DNA of 64,000 nt from an uncultured Rhodopila sp. GTDB lineage: Bacteria; Pseudomonadota; Alphaproteobacteria; Acetobacterales; Acetobacteraceae. The DNA is taken from positions 46,591-110,590 of the forward strand of contig NZ_CAIWTY010000043.1 in NCBI RefSeq assembly GCF_903915725.1, in the 5' to 3' direction. The notes beneath the pieces were generated by a model. That model saw only the letters and a program-made list of their open reading frames with translations. It ran no database searches and was not told the origin of the DNA. Below, piece by piece: positions 51,529 through 61,248 of this stretch (position 1 is the first letter of the stretch; the number at the start of each line of letters is the position of its first letter). The position numbers and the translations under genes are program-made.

Positions 51529-53151
51529 CTACAGCTTGTCCTGATCAGGCATCGCGGGCCAGAATGGCTTTGCCCTGCGGAACTGTCTCCATGCCTCGCG
51601 TAGCCCGGCATCATGCAACAGTGACCCCCGGCCATACCACCCGATGACAATACCCCCGGCCCGCAAGGACACGTCGCCGTGGACATCGAGCTGCTCGATA
51701 AGGTCCGTAACCATGATGATATCATTGAAATTGCCGAGCGCCTCCTGAAGCCGGGCCGTGGCCCGCGTGTACGATCGGACCGCCTCCCGCGGGCCGAACA
51801 GGTTGCTGAAAAATTCGGCTGAATAGCGAAGGTTCTTCAGGGCGATCCGGACTGCGTGGCGCTGTTCCGGCGGCAAATCCATCAGCTTCCTGCCGCGCTT
51901 TTTCACCCGGTGATGCAAACGGGCCAGGCAGGCAAGGGCAAAGCCGGTGACGGGCTCGGTCAGTCGTGACAACTCAGCACCCGACACGGCATTGCGCCAA
52001 CCGCATCCGGAAACGAAAGCCGCCACCGACAACACGAAACGTGTCGTGTCGCCATGCCCCAACAACCCCGCAACGTTGTCGTAACCGATTTTGCGCCTCG
52101 CCTCGGCGGCGGCCATAAGCGGCCCGAAGCCGGGTTCGGAGGCAAACGCTCCGCACGGACCTTCCTGCATCATCGCTTCCAGGACGTCCCAATTGCGGGC
52201 CTCGCCCATGGCGGATGCAATCTGTTTCGCCTCGGCCCGAATGGCGGCGAACTCGGCGCAGGGGAACTGCCGGTTGAACAACGCCAGAGCCGAGCGAAGC
52301 CGCCGCATCGCGACGCGCATCTGGTGAACGGCTTCGACACGATCAGGCCCTTCGAAGGCCGGCCAATTGGCGATGAACTGGGTCAGGCAGGTGTTGATGA
52401 TCGCGCCGATCGCCTGATCGACCGTGTGATCGGCCAGTCCGGGCGAGACCGCGCGCACGGCCATGACCGGAACGCCGGAACGCAGCATCGCCCCTCGTTG
52501 CGCCTTGCTCAGGACGCCCAGGCAAACGTCATGATGTCGCGCCAGCGCCAGGCCGAATCGATAAAGGTCCGCCGGGTCGCCGGATTTCAACTCCAGTTCG
52601 ATCTCGCGGACCGGCAGTTTCTGCTCGCCGCAGATAATGAAACCGGTGTCGAACGCAGCCTCGATTTCGCTGGCGCCCATGACCGCGCGCCGGACGGTCC
52701 GCTTGATGTCAGTGGTGAAGCACGCCTGCAACGGCCGCCCCTCGGTCACGCGTGCAATTTCCGCGGCGGCATGTTCGCCGAGCAGTAACGGGTCGGGAAC
52801 GGCTGAGCGGATCGGTGCTTCAATCTCGCCGCGCCCGAAGCTGCCCTCCCCGGCGCCGGGGGGCCATTTCACGGTCAGGATCTGACCGGTGCGAACCCGC
52901 CGTATGCGCAGAAGAATCCCGTATCTGGCAAGATCGCCTGTTTCTGTGTCGAAATAGACCGAGTGAAGGCGTTGTGCGGCCGGCCGCCGTTCCACCGGCT
53001 CCAGCATGGCTGACGTCTGGATGGCCTTGAAGTCCGCCTCGCCGGTCAGAAACTTAAGTTCGATTTCCCGGTCCGCCGATTTGATCCGCGCCGGTTCCTC
53101 CGCACCGCCGGCATTCGCGGCGGTGGATTTGGTTCGCGTAGTCACTGTCAT
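51529..53151 (-). CDS. CYTH and CHAD domain protein
   Basis: A 540-residue protein. The N-terminal CYTH domain (about residues 25-235) has the ExExK signature in REIELKFL and acidic/basic strands such as VREIELELKSG, which bind triphosphate and divalent metal. The C-terminal CHAD domain (about 255-535) has VEAVHQMRVAMRRLRSAL and LPPEQRHAVRIALKNLRYSAEFF, helices rich in basic residues. CYTH hydrolyses inorganic triphosphate and CHAD binds polyphosphate. A ppk gene lies 4 kb away, supporting a role in polyphosphate metabolism. Confidence 0.9.
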   Translation of the reverse strand: MTVTTRTKSTAANAGGAEEPARIKSADREIELKFLTGEADFKAIQTSAMLEPVERRPAAQRLHSVYFDTETGDLARYGILLRIRRVRTGQILTVKWPPGAGEGSFGRGEIEAPIRSAVPDPLLLGEHAAAEIARVTEGRPLQACFTTDIKRTVRRAVMGASEIEAAFDTGFIICGEQKLPVREIELELKSGDPADLYRFGLALARHHDVCLGVLSKAQRGAMLRSGVPVMAVRAVSPGLADHTVDQAIGAIINTCLTQFIANWPAFEGPDRVEAVHQMRVAMRRLRSALALFNRQFPCAEFAAIRAEAKQIASAMGEARNWDVLEAMMQEGPCGAFASEPGFGPLMAAAEARRKIGYDNVAGLLGHGDTTRFVLSVAAFVSGCGWRNAVSGAELSRLTEPVTGFALACLARLHHRVKKRGRKLMDLPPEQRHAVRIALKNLRYSAEFFSNLFGPREAVRSYTRATARLQEALGNFNDIIMVTDLIEQLDVHGDVSLRAGGIVIGWYGRGSLLHDAGLREAWRQFRRAKPFWPAMPDQDKL

Positions 53152-53193
53152 GGAAAGCCTGAGGTCATGGTGTCGGGAACGGCCGCTGGCGGC

Positions 53194-54021
53194 TCAGCAC
53201 TCAGCGGCTAATCGCCTGGTGCGAGAAGCCGAGACCTGCAGAAAACGTCGCCCCGGTTGTGTCGGTTCGATCGCAACGGCCGTCAGGATGCCCGTGAAGT
53301 AGGCACCGGTGTCCACTCCTATTCGGCCGATTCCGAGGCGGGGTTTGCCATCCGTGGGTGTATGCCCGTGAATCACGGTGAACGGAAGTCCATGCGGCGC
53401 CTTCAGGAACCGCTTGCGGATGGTCATAAGCCTGTCGGCGTCCTGACGATGCAGCGGTACGCCGGGCTCGACCCCGGCGTGGACGAAGAGGTAGCCACCG
53501 GCAATATGCGTCAGGGGAAGACCCGCAAGAAAGTTGAGATGAGCCGGATCGATCAGTTCCCGGGCATGCGCGCGGCTGGCCCGTTTCGATGTGGCGCCGT
53601 ACGACATCAGGGTCTGGAGGCCACCCATCTTTAGCCAGCGCTGGAAAATGGCGGAATCATCCGCCATTAGCGCGTCGATCATGAGTTGCTCGTGGTTGCC
53701 GCGCAACACGATCCATCGGTCGCCGGGACGGGTCGGGCCGGCAACAAGGCGGTCGAGCACCTGCTTCGTTTTCGATCCGCGATTGACCACATCGCCCAAA
53801 AATACAACCGTAGCGGGGCGTCCATACGATGCCGCATCCGCCTCAATCTCGTTGAGCAGATGCGACAGCAGGTCGCTCATGCCGTGAACATCGCCGACGC
53901 CATACACAAGCGGTTCATCGAGGTCCGAGAGTCGCGGTTCCGCCGGATTTCGAACCGGTGTTGCAACCCCGGCCTCTTCGCTTCCTTCCCAGCGATAGAC
54001 CCGCGGGCGTATCTGTGACAT
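53194..54021 (-). CDS. Serine/threonine-phosphatase-like metallophosphoesterase
   Basis: A 275-residue PP1/lambda-phosphatase-like enzyme with all metal signatures: YGVGDVHGMSDLL, VFLGDVVNRGSKT, IVLRGNHEQLMID, LFVHAGVEPGVPL and VIHGHTP. It likely dephosphorylates proteins or nucleotides; the substrate is unknown. The start at MSQIRPRVY (54021) is preferred over 54078 for length, although the ribosome binding site is weak. It lies 42 bp upstream of the CYTH-CHAD gene in the same direction, so they may form an operon. Confidence 0.85.
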   Translation of the reverse strand: MSQIRPRVYRWEGSEEAGVATPVRNPAEPRLSDLDEPLVYGVGDVHGMSDLLSHLLNEIEADAASYGRPATVVFLGDVVNRGSKTKQVLDRLVAGPTRPGDRWIVLRGNHEQLMIDALMADDSAIFQRWLKMGGLQTLMSYGATSKRASRAHARELIDPAHLNFLAGLPLTHIAGGYLFVHAGVEPGVPLHRQDADRLMTIRKRFLKAPHGLPFTVIHGHTPTDGKPRLGIGRIGVDTGAYFTGILTAVAIEPTQPGRRFLQVSASRTRRLAAEC

Positions 54022-54078
54022 CGAACTGTTCAAAATAGTTAGCCTTCGATCCTTAATGTGCCCGCCTCTGGAGTCCAC

Positions 54079-54695
54079 AACCGGAACGATCTGGATTCCG
54101 CGAATCGATCATAACCGGACGTGTTTTATCAATGTCAGCCAAATATGCTTGTGGCATGGAGGCAAAGTGACGATGGCGTCAATTGTGAATCCCGTAAGCA
54201 GTCTCGGATGGGACAACGGGGCGCCGAGCGGCCGGATGTAAGGCCTGATTCAAGCCGCTCGTGAGATTGACACGATCGCTCTCGCCAACCGATTGATTTG
54301 GCTGGAATACGACGCGTCAAGCCAATGATTTCTCGCCTGCCGGCGGATCCAGCCGCCACTTTGCTAACGACTTTGCGCCTGTCATGAAAAGTTCATAGAC
54401 CGAATCTGCATCCCGGGTGCGGCGTGCCGCCATGCCGTCATAAAACTACAACATTCCGCCTGCCCGTTCCGGGGTAACCGCTTCGGCCCTCCGAAGGAGA
54501 CCCCGCCTTATGCGTTTACCCGCCGCCTGCGCCGCCCTGAAGGCAACACCGACGACGGCCGCCCGGCCTGAACCGCGGCCGCATGATCCCCTGCTGCTTG
54601 TTGCGACAAGTCCGCGGAAACAAGTTTCATAAAACTGTCGCACGCGCTCGCGAAAAATTAACGCAACTTACTTGGAAGTTTTACAGGGTCAATTC
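54079..54695. other. Intergenic region without a supported gene
   Basis: About 615 bp between the divergent phosphatase and fabF genes. Short ORFs here (for example 54446-54643 minus) have Arg-rich, shadow-like translations. Local AT-rich patches near 54115-54160 and 54625-54690 probably carry the two promoters. No terminator, tRNA or operator was recognised. Confidence 0.5.
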
Positions 54696-55901
54696 ATGCG
54701 CCGGGTCGTCGTTACAGGGATGGGGATCGTTTGCCCGCTCGGGTCCGGGGTGGAAAATGTCTGGGGCAGCCTGATCGCCGGTCAATCGGGCATCGGGGCG
54801 ATCCATGGCTTCAACAGCACCGACCTGCCCAGCCGTGTCGCCGGGCAAGTGCCCTACGGCGTGTTGCAAGGTCAAGAGGCGCGAACCTGGCGGGTGAGCG
54901 CGCTCGCCTTACTCGCGGCCCGCGAAGCCATTGCTGAATCCGGTTGGACCGCAAGCAACGCCGAAGTCGGGGACCGGAGTGGTGTTTCCATCGGCTCCGG
55001 TTGCGGCGGCCTGAACCAGCTTTATGAAAGCGCGGCCGGCCTGCACGCCGGCACCGGCGCGTTGCCGGCCGCATTGATGCATACCATCACAACGGAACTG
55101 GCCGCGGAGTTCCACCTGGGCGGTCCTCGGCGCGCGGTCTCCACCGCCTGTGCCAGCGGCACCCATGCCATCGGCGATGCCGCCCGCATCATCATGGCGG
55201 GCGATGCCGACCTGATGCTGGCCGGTGGCACGGAAGCGGCCATTTGCGAAATCGGCATGGCCGGCTTCGCGGCCGCGCGGGCGCTCTCGACGCGCTACAA
55301 TGACTCGCCCTCACGCGCCTCGCGGCCCTGGGACCGGGACCGCGACGGTTTCGTCATGGGCGAAGGCGCGGGCATGATGGTGCTGGAGGACATGGACCAG
55401 GCGAAGCGCCGCGGGGCATCGATCCTCGCCGAGATCGTCGGATACGGCATGTCCGGCGACGCCTACCACATCGCCATGCCGGCCGAGGGTCATGACGGCG
55501 CCTTTCGCGCCATGCGCAACGCCTTGCGAAGCGCCCGGGTTCGCCTCGATCAGGTGCAGTACGTGAATGCGCATGGGACCTCGACACCCGCGGGCGACGA
55601 CCTGGAACTGGAAGCTGTCGAACGTCTGTTCGGCGACGCGGCGCGCCACCTCATGATGTCCTCGACGAAGTCCGCGACCGGGCATTTGCTTGGGGCTTCG
55701 GGCGCGGTGGAAGCGATCTTCTCGGTCTTGGCGATTCGCGACGGGGTCGCGCCTCCGACGCTGAACCTCGATAACGCGAGCCGAACGAGCGTCATCGACC
55801 GCGTCGCCCTGACCGCGCGCCAGAGCCCGATCAACGCGGCCCTGTCCAACAGCTTCGGTTTCGGCGGCACCAACGCGAGCATTCTGTTCCGCGCTGCCTG
55901 A
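54696..55901 (+). CDS. fabF: Beta-ketoacyl-ACP synthase II (FabF-like)
   Basis: A 401-residue condensing enzyme: VVTGMGIVCPLG at the N-terminus, the active-site Cys152 in STACASGTHAIGD, FVMGEGAGMMVLED, the first catalytic His in NAHGTSTPAGD, the second in SATGHLLGASGAVEAI, and NSFGFGGTNAS near the end. It elongates acyl-ACP in fatty acid synthesis. It is alone, with no acpP or fabG adjacent, so it may be a second copy serving a special lipid or polyketide-like product. Start at MRRVVVTG; a longer reading adds a few residues. Confidence 0.9.
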   Translation: MRRVVVTGMGIVCPLGSGVENVWGSLIAGQSGIGAIHGFNSTDLPSRVAGQVPYGVLQGQEARTWRVSALALLAAREAIAESGWTASNAEVGDRSGVSIGSGCGGLNQLYESAAGLHAGTGALPAALMHTITTELAAEFHLGGPRRAVSTACASGTHAIGDAARIIMAGDADLMLAGGTEAAICEIGMAGFAAARALSTRYNDSPSRASRPWDRDRDGFVMGEGAGMMVLEDMDQAKRRGASILAEIVGYGMSGDAYHIAMPAEGHDGAFRAMRNALRSARVRLDQVQYVNAHGTSTPAGDDLELEAVERLFGDAARHLMMSSTKSATGHLLGASGAVEAIFSVLAIRDGVAPPTLNLDNASRTSVIDRVALTARQSPINAALSNSFGFGGTNASILFRAA

Positions 55902-56226
55902 CGCTCGGTGTACCAACGTGCGGCGCCGGTGCCCGGGTGATGGCTCCGGCCGCACACAGGTCCCATATTCGGTGTCGCCGAGGATGCAGGCCCTGGCGGG
56001 ATTTCGATCCGGACGAACGAGCGCAGGCAGATCTTCGAGCACAGCCACCCGATCATCGACAGCGCCTCGATCACAGCCACAGCCAAGTGCGGCCCGGACG
56101 GTCACCGGACCGGCGCCGCCGTCGCCGCCGCCGCGGCGGTGTCAGCACACAATGATTGCGTGATGCGATGTCAGTGGCGCGACAGCACGTTGTTGAAATC
56201 ACTGCATAAAAAAATGCTCAGGCGAA
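55902..56226. other. Intergenic region with a GC-rich triplet run
   Basis: About 325 bp without a supported gene. It contains a GCCGCCGTCGCCGCCGCCGC run near 56113-56140. The readings through it on both strands lack ribosome binding sites and family resemblance. Confidence 0.45.
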
Positions 56227-56460
56227 CTATCCTCGTGCGATGCCGTCCACCCACTTGATCGGAACGCCGAAAGCTTCAGCCTCCCGCTCGATCCATTGCC
56301 GCGCTTCATCCGGCGAATGGCATTGTCGCGTCGCCGGCGCCCGTCCGGGGAAATCCGGAATTGCTCCGGACACAGCACCCTCGCCCACGAAAGCACCGAC
56401 AAATTCGGCCGTGCCACATCGGTCGATCCAGGCTAGCAGGCACCTAGGCGAGATAGACAA
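56227..56460 (-). CDS. Small hypothetical protein
   Basis: Up to 77 residues, ending CHSPDEARQWIEREAEAFGV and IKWVDGIARG, which has the amphipathic composition of a real small protein. The start is uncertain: the reading opens with a TTG and has no clear ribosome binding site. No family recognised; it could also be a fragment of a longer ancestral gene. Confidence 0.4.
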   Translation of the reverse strand: MSISPRCLLAWIDRCGTAEFVGAFVGEGAVSGAIPDFPGRAPATRQCHSPDEARQWIEREAEAFGVPIKWVDGIARG

Positions 56461-56589
56461 GGAAGCCCCCCATGCACATAAGGGAGTGTTACCGACATGT
56501 GACTACCTTGTCGAGCCACACTGGATTGATTTTTTGCAACCACGCCAAGCCGCAATCTCACCCTTGAGTGGTAAGCGACATTTCTATAG

Positions 56590-56814
56590 TTATCGCAGAT
56601 GATCTAATTCTGTGTTCATTTCATCGGAAACCTGTGGATTAGCCCGCCGGATTTGTCTGGCGCGCAGCATCGAGCCCAAATGCGCGGGTCTGGAGAGCCG
56701 CCAGGCTTCGAGAAACAGCAAGTCGGCGATGGCGGTTCCATCCTTCGCCGTTTGCAGCGCCCGTCGGACAGCCAGTGTGCGAGGTCCAGCGGCGATCTGC
56801 TCAGCACAAACCAT
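56590..56814 (-). CDS. Small hypothetical protein
   Basis: 74 residues (MVCAEQIAAGPRTLAVRRAL ... SDEMNTELDHLR), helical and charged. GGAG lies eight bases before the ATG, which supports expression. It follows the 78-residue gene at 56881-57117 by 66 bp in the same direction, so the two may be one transcript. No domain recognised. Confidence 0.5.
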   Translation of the reverse strand: MVCAEQIAAGPRTLAVRRALQTAKDGTAIADLLFLEAWRLSRPAHLGSMLRARQIRRANPQVSDEMNTELDHLR

Positions 56815-56880
56815 AACGGTGTCTCCGATCGAGGCCCTACGCGGCCGCCCGCCTGTTGGAGCTTTGTCGTCCGCGCGAGA

Positions 56881-57117
56881 TCAGTCGATGTCGAACATGA
56901 TTTCCCGCAGCGCGTCCTCATATTCGGCTTTCGCGGCTTCCGCGTCGTGGCGGGCATCCTCAGCCGCGAAGTGCGCATTCTCCCACTTGTCGAGCTCCGC
57001 CACCGAATGATCGACCGATGCCAGTTGCTCCTCGGCCCTGATCGCCGTTATCCAGGCTTCGACAGCCGCCTTGTAAGCGCTTTGCAGCCGATCGAGTTCC
57101 GCGTCGTCGTCGCTCAT
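56881..57117 (-). CDS. Small acidic coiled-coil protein, conserved hypothetical type
   Basis: 78 residues, strongly acidic and helical with heptad-like Ala/Leu spacing (DDDAELDRLQSAYKAAVEAW, HFAAEDARHDAEAAKAEYED). AGGAG sits seven bases before the ATG. It looks like a genuine short cytoplasmic coiled-coil protein. I do not know its function. Confidence 0.7.
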   Translation of the reverse strand: MSDDDAELDRLQSAYKAAVEAWITAIRAEEQLASVDHSVAELDKWENAHFAAEDARHDAEAAKAEYEDALREIMFDID

Positions 57118-57187
57118 GGCTCTTCTCCTGTGAGGCGACTATAGCCGGGCGCGGCCCATCGCATGATGTCGTTTGCAAGAAGACTCG

Positions 57188-57247
57188 GCCGGGCCATGAC
57201 GGATCAAACCCAGCCGCTCGATTGGCTTATTCTTGGGCGTCGCCTAA
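57188..57247. mobile_element. Half copy of the MITE-like element abutting ppk
   Basis: GCCGGGCCATGACGGA ... ATTCTTGGGCGTCGCCTAA matches the right half of the element at 10535-10695, including its terminal repeat, with a few substitutions. The left half is absent. The terminal CCTAA overlaps the last codons of ppk on the minus strand, where TTAGG supplies the TAG stop codon. Confidence 0.7.
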
Positions 57248-59478
57248 TCCTGCGCGACACGGTCCTGACGGCGGTGCTTGACGGCCGGTGGCAGCGCCGG
57301 GTCAACCTCATGCAGCGCCGAGCCGCGCCCCGACAGCGACGGGTTGGTCATGAAATACTCATGCGCCGACACGGGCGTGTCGCCCGGCGGCAACCGGCGC
57401 CAGACTCCGTCCGGGCCAAGTTCCCAGGACTGCACGGTGTCCTTCAGGTTCGTCACCATGATCTCGTCCATGACCTGGGCATGCACCGTGGGGTTGAGTA
57501 TCGGCACCAGCGTTTCCACGCGCATATCCATGTTGCGCTCCATCCAGTCCGCCGAACTGATGAACACGGCGGCTTTCCGGCCGGGCAGCTTGTGGCCCCG
57601 GCCGAACACGTAAATCCGGCTGTGTTCCAGGAACCGGCCGACGATCGACTTGACGCGGATATTCTCCGACAGGCCGGGCACGCCGGGGCGCAGGCAACAG
57701 ATGCCGCGCACCACCACGATCACCTGCACACCGGCGGCGGAGGCCTGATACAACGCGTCGATCAGTTTTTTGTCCACGAGGCTGTTCATCTTCAGCCAGA
57801 TTGTCGCCGGCTTGCCGGCGCGGGCGAAGTCGATTTCGTGGTCCACCAGTTCGAGCAGCGTCTTGCGGGTCGTCAGCGGACTGAAGCTGAGCGCATCCAT
57901 CCGCTCGGGCTCGGCGTAGCCCGTCATGTAATTGAACAGCCGCGCCGCGTCCCGGGTGAAGGCCGGTTCGGTCGTGAAGAACGAGAGGTCCGTGTAGATT
58001 CGTGCCGTGATGGGATGGTAGTTGCCGGTGCCAAAATGGACATAGGACCGCAGCGCGCCGCCCTCGCGTCGGACCACCAGCGAGATCTTGGCGTGGGTCT
58101 TCAGCCCCGGGACGCCGAACACCACCTGTGCGCCGACGGCCTCCAGGCTGCGCGCGAGGCGGATATTGGCTTCCTCATCGAAGCGGGCGCGCAGCTCGAT
58201 CATCGCCGTGACCGACTTGCCCGCTTCGGCCGCCTCGATCAGCGCCTTGACGATCGGCGAGTCGCTGTTCGTCCGGTACACCGTCTGCTTGATGGCGATG
58301 ACCTGCGGATCCTGCGCGGCCTGGCGAAGGAACGCCACGACGACGTCAAAGCTCTCGTAAGGGTGGTGGACGATCATATCCTTGGCGCGGATCGCGGCAA
58401 AACAGTCGCCGTCGAAGTCGCGGACGCGCTGCGGTGAGCGCGGGGTGTTCGGGGGAAACAGCAGGTCGGGCCTGTCGTCGACGATCAGTTGCTTGAGATC
58501 GACGATGCCTTGCAGGCCCTGCTGCAGATGGACCTCGTCCGGATCGGCTCCTTCGATCTCGGCCGCCACGAGGTCCCGCAGGTCCGCCGGCATGTCCGCG
58601 TCGATGCTGAGATCGACAACCTCACCGCGCCGCCGCTGTTTCAAAGCGGCTTCGTACGCGACGACCAGGTCTTCCGCCTCATCCTCGAACTCGACGTCGG
58701 TATCGCGGATCAACCGGAACCTGCCGCCGCCTTTGATGTGAAAGCCCGGAAACAGCCGGTCGAGGAACAGGCGGACGAGGTCGTCGAGCATAAAGAAACG
58801 GATCGGGCGTTGGCAGCCGGTCTCCACAGCGTCGTCCTGCGGGGGCAGCCGGATGAAGCGCGCGATCTGCGCGGGCAGCGGCAGAAGAGCGCGTATCTTG
58901 CGCCCGTCGGCGTCACGGCGAAGATTTAACGCGGTCACCAATCCCATGTTCGGGACGAACGGAAACGGATGTGCCGGGTCGATGGCCAGCGGCGTCAATA
59001 CCGGGAACGCATGCTCCATGAACCAGCCATCGAGCCAGGCCCGATCGGCTTCGGACAACTCAGCGGGTTCGCAAACCTCGATACCGGCTTGCTTGAGCAG
59101 GGCACGCAGGTCGTTCCAGACGCGCTGTTGGCTGGCCATCAAGGCCTCGGCGCGGACCTTGATCTCGGCGAGCTGCTGGGCCGGCGTCCTGCCGTCGGCG
59201 GAAACCACGCTCAGGCCGGCATGCGCCTGACCCATCAGCCCGGCGACCCGCACGGAATAGAACTCATCCAGGTTCGACGCGCTGATGGAGAGGAAGCGCA
59301 CACGCTCCAGCAGCGGGTGCCGATCATTCTCGGCTTCCTCGAGGACGCGGTGATTGAAATCCAACCAGGACAACTCACGATTGATGAATCGATCGGGGCT
59401 GTCGGCGGCGATGGCCCCGGTTGCCTCCGGCGTGACCTTGTCGGCGAGATCGATCGTCTGGTCGGATATCTTGTTCAT
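57244..59478 (-). CDS. ppk1: Polyphosphate kinase 1
   Basis: A 744-residue PPK1: N-terminal [20 protein letters not shown] and [17 protein letters not shown], the head domain, then [21 protein letters not shown] with catalytic-domain strings [28 protein letters not shown] and [20 protein letters not shown]. It polymerises the ATP gamma-phosphate into polyphosphate. GGAG lies eight bases before the ATG at 59478. The very 3' end, including the stop codon, is contributed by a MITE-like repeat. A CYTH-CHAD protein gene is near. Confidence 0.94.
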   Translation of the reverse strand: MNKISDQTIDLADKVTPEATGAIAADSPDRFINRELSWLDFNHRVLEEAENDRHPLLERVRFLSISASNLDEFYSVRVAGLMGQAHAGLSVVSADGRTPAQQLAEIKVRAEALMASQQRVWNDLRALLKQAGIEVCEPAELSEADRAWLDGWFMEHAFPVLTPLAIDPAHPFPFVPNMGLVTALNLRRDADGRKIRALLPLPAQIARFIRLPPQDDAVETGCQRPIRFFMLDDLVRLFLDRLFPGFHIKGGGRFRLIRDTDVEFEDEAEDLVVAYEAALKQRRRGEVVDLSIDADMPADLRDLVAAEIEGADPDEVHLQQGLQGIVDLKQLIVDDRPDLLFPPNTPRSPQRVRDFDGDCFAAIRAKDMIVHHPYESFDVVVAFLRQAAQDPQVIAIKQTVYRTNSDSPIVKALIEAAEAGKSVTAMIELRARFDEEANIRLARSLEAVGAQVVFGVPGLKTHAKISLVVRREGGALRSYVHFGTGNYHPITARIYTDLSFFTTEPAFTRDAARLFNYMTGYAEPERMDALSFSPLTTRKTLLELVDHEIDFARAGKPATIWLKMNSLVDKKLIDALYQASAAGVQVIVVVRGICCLRPGVPGLSENIRVKSIVGRFLEHSRIYVFGRGHKLPGRKAAVFISSADWMERNMDMRVETLVPILNPTVHAQVMDEIMVTNLKDTVQSWELGPDGVWRRLPPGDTPVSAHEYFMTNPSLSGRGSALHEVDPALPPAVKHRRQDRVAQD

Positions 59479-59829
59479 CGTGTGCACTCCGCTCGCGGCC
59501 GACTTTACAGCAAGCATAGCAGTCCGCACCTGTCGCGGGTTTTTTTCACGGTAGCTTCATGGATCGCCTCGCGCGTGTTTCTGCCGGCCGGCCCGCCTGC
59601 CCGGGCGCAGATATTACGCAGTATGATCGTTTGATGACATCGGGTGAGCATGCCGCAGGTTCGCTACGAATTTTCAATGCACCGAAGATTTGCACCCGCG
59701 CTGCATGGCATGCTGACGGTTCCACATGGCGCCTCATGCGTTCATTGCGGCTCGTCGCTCCCCGCTGCACACGATGACGGACGTGCACGCGGCAGTGCGG
59801 GCGGGTTGTCGTTTTTATAAAGTTATGGC
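59479..59829. other. Intergenic region, ppk promoter side
   Basis: About 350 bp between ppk and the PEP-CTERM gene. It presumably holds the ppk promoter on the minus strand; no operator is recognised. Short ORFs on both strands here are Arg/Ala-rich shadows. Confidence 0.4.
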
Positions 59830-60363
59830 TTGTTTGACGGCATCGTTCCTGGCTTCAATGCAGCGATCACAGCTTCGCGCATGAAATGGCCGTGCAACTC
59901 GACGAGGTCAGTCCCGTTGAACGATGGCGGGACGCTGAGCCTCTCCGGCACTGCGGACACCCTGCTGCAGCCCCTGTCGGGTTGGGGTCCCTGGTCCGGC
60001 AGCTACGCCGGCGACATCATTGACACGACAACCCATAGCGAGACGATCAGCTTCTCCGGCCTGAACGCGCTTGGTCTGGATCTGTCGCCGGATGTGGCAT
60101 TCTTTGGCCCATACGCGGAAACCTTCACGGTGACCCTGTCCGACGGCACGACGACCACGATCTCCGGAACCTATCCGGCGGGTGTCACGCAGTTTGTCGG
60201 CTTCTACGGCAGCGGGGTCATTTCCATTACGATTTCCACCGCCAACGCAGCGGACTTCGCCTTCGGCAATATCGTCGATGCGCCGGAGCCGCTGTCGCTG
60301 TCACTGCTGGTCGCCGGCCTGGCCGGCCTTGGCGTGGCGCGCCGATATGGCCTGAACAAGTAG
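59830..60363 (+). CDS. PEP-CTERM-anchored protein, apparently lacking its signal peptide
   Basis: The C-terminus is a PEP-CTERM sorting signal: APEPLSLSLLVAGLAGLGVA followed by RRYGLNK. Ahead of it lies a beta-rich domain (GGTLSLSGTADTLLQPLSG, AETFTVTLSDGTTTTISGTY, GSGVISITISTANAADFAFG). Such proteins are processed by an exosortase at the inner membrane and need a Sec signal, but none is seen here: the reading opens with a TTG after an in-frame stop at 59818. The gene is therefore probably 5'-truncated or frameshifted. No exosortase gene is in the window. Confidence 0.6.
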   Translation: MFDGIVPGFNAAITASRMKWPCNSTRSVPLNDGGTLSLSGTADTLLQPLSGWGPWSGSYAGDIIDTTTHSETISFSGLNALGLDLSPDVAFFGPYAETFTVTLSDGTTTTISGTYPAGVTQFVGFYGSGVISITISTANAADFAFGNIVDAPEPLSLSLLVAGLAGLGVARRYGLNK

Positions 60364-60517
60364 GGACAACGGGTTCCGCCGTAAGCGGAGCCGCGCCGCC
60401 TGCTCGCGGGTCAGGATCTGCCATCCGGGCCCGCCCGGGCGGCCTGAAGGCCGCGCATTTCGATCTCGGTCAGGCGATCCGGCTCAGAGCGCCGGGCCGG
60501 ACCGCCGCGAACCCCGG

Positions 60518-60949
60518 TTACGGGGTTTGGATCGATTGACCGATGCGCTCCGTGTCCAGGCGGACATCACGGGTCCGGGCCCCGTCTCGCCAGGTAATCC
60601 AGACGGTCACGGAATACAGGACGTCGGATGCCGCGCCGCCGCTGGCCGGTTGCGAGTCCGCCCCCGGAGCCAACGTGACCCGCACCCGCCAGCGGTAACC
60701 GCCGCCATCCGATCCCTCCCGCTCGCCGGGCGTCAGCGCCCCCCCGGCCACCGCCTCCGCCAGGCGCGATTGCGCCCGCACCGTCGCCTCGTCATAGCGT
60801 TGCGCGATCTGCGAGGCGCGCAACGACCCGGTTGCGGCGTTGATGATCACGCCCAGCGCCAGGCTCGCGATGACGAAGGCGATCAGCACCTCCAGCATCA
60901 TGAAGCCGCCCTGCTTGCCGACGGGTGGCCGCGGGTGCGTCCGGGTCAT
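60518..60949 (-). CDS. gspI: GspI-like type II secretion pseudopilin
   Basis: A 143-residue type IV-like prepilin. After a basic leader (MTRTHPRPPVGKQGG) comes the cleavage and N-methylation region F-MMLEVLIAFVIASLALGVI, with the conserved Glu at mature position 5 region, then a soluble domain with QRYDEATVRAQSRLAEAV and VTVWITWRDGARTRDVRL, typical of GspI. It would cap the T2SS pseudopilus. No gspG, H, J or K flank it, so it is an orphan or a remnant. Confidence 0.78.
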   Translation of the reverse strand: MTRTHPRPPVGKQGGFMMLEVLIAFVIASLALGVIINAATGSLRASQIAQRYDEATVRAQSRLAEAVAGGALTPGEREGSDGGGYRWRVRVTLAPGADSQPASGGAASDVLYSVTVWITWRDGARTRDVRLDTERIGQSIQTP

Positions 60950-60955
60950 CTGCCG

Positions 60956-61248
60956 TCACCACGCCCGATAGGACAAAATCATGAAGTCCACCGCCGGCAC
61001 CCCGGATAACGCGACGCGGCGTGACGGCTCTGTGCCTGAATAGTACAATTCGTGCCACATCCCGATGGTGCTTGGCCGAAACCAGCCTCCGCTGCAAGCG
61101 CGGGCGAAAGCCGGCATTCCGGATCATGGCGGCCGGAATGTCGTTCCTGATCCCGATTGGCACGAATCCACCGGACGCGGAAACACGTATGATGCATCGT
61201 GCCACCCCGTATGATCCCTGCGGTTCATACGGGGCGCCATCCGGCCGC
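60956..61248. other. Region between gspI and the repeat protein gene
   Basis: About 290 bp. On the minus strand one frame (stop at 60956-60958) reads back through IGMWHELYYSGTEPSRRVAL and VPAVDFMILSYRAW to an ATG near 61117, an ORF of about 53 codons directly ahead of gspI. It is not recognised and may be chance or the tail of a lost gene. Nothing else is supported. Confidence 0.3.
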
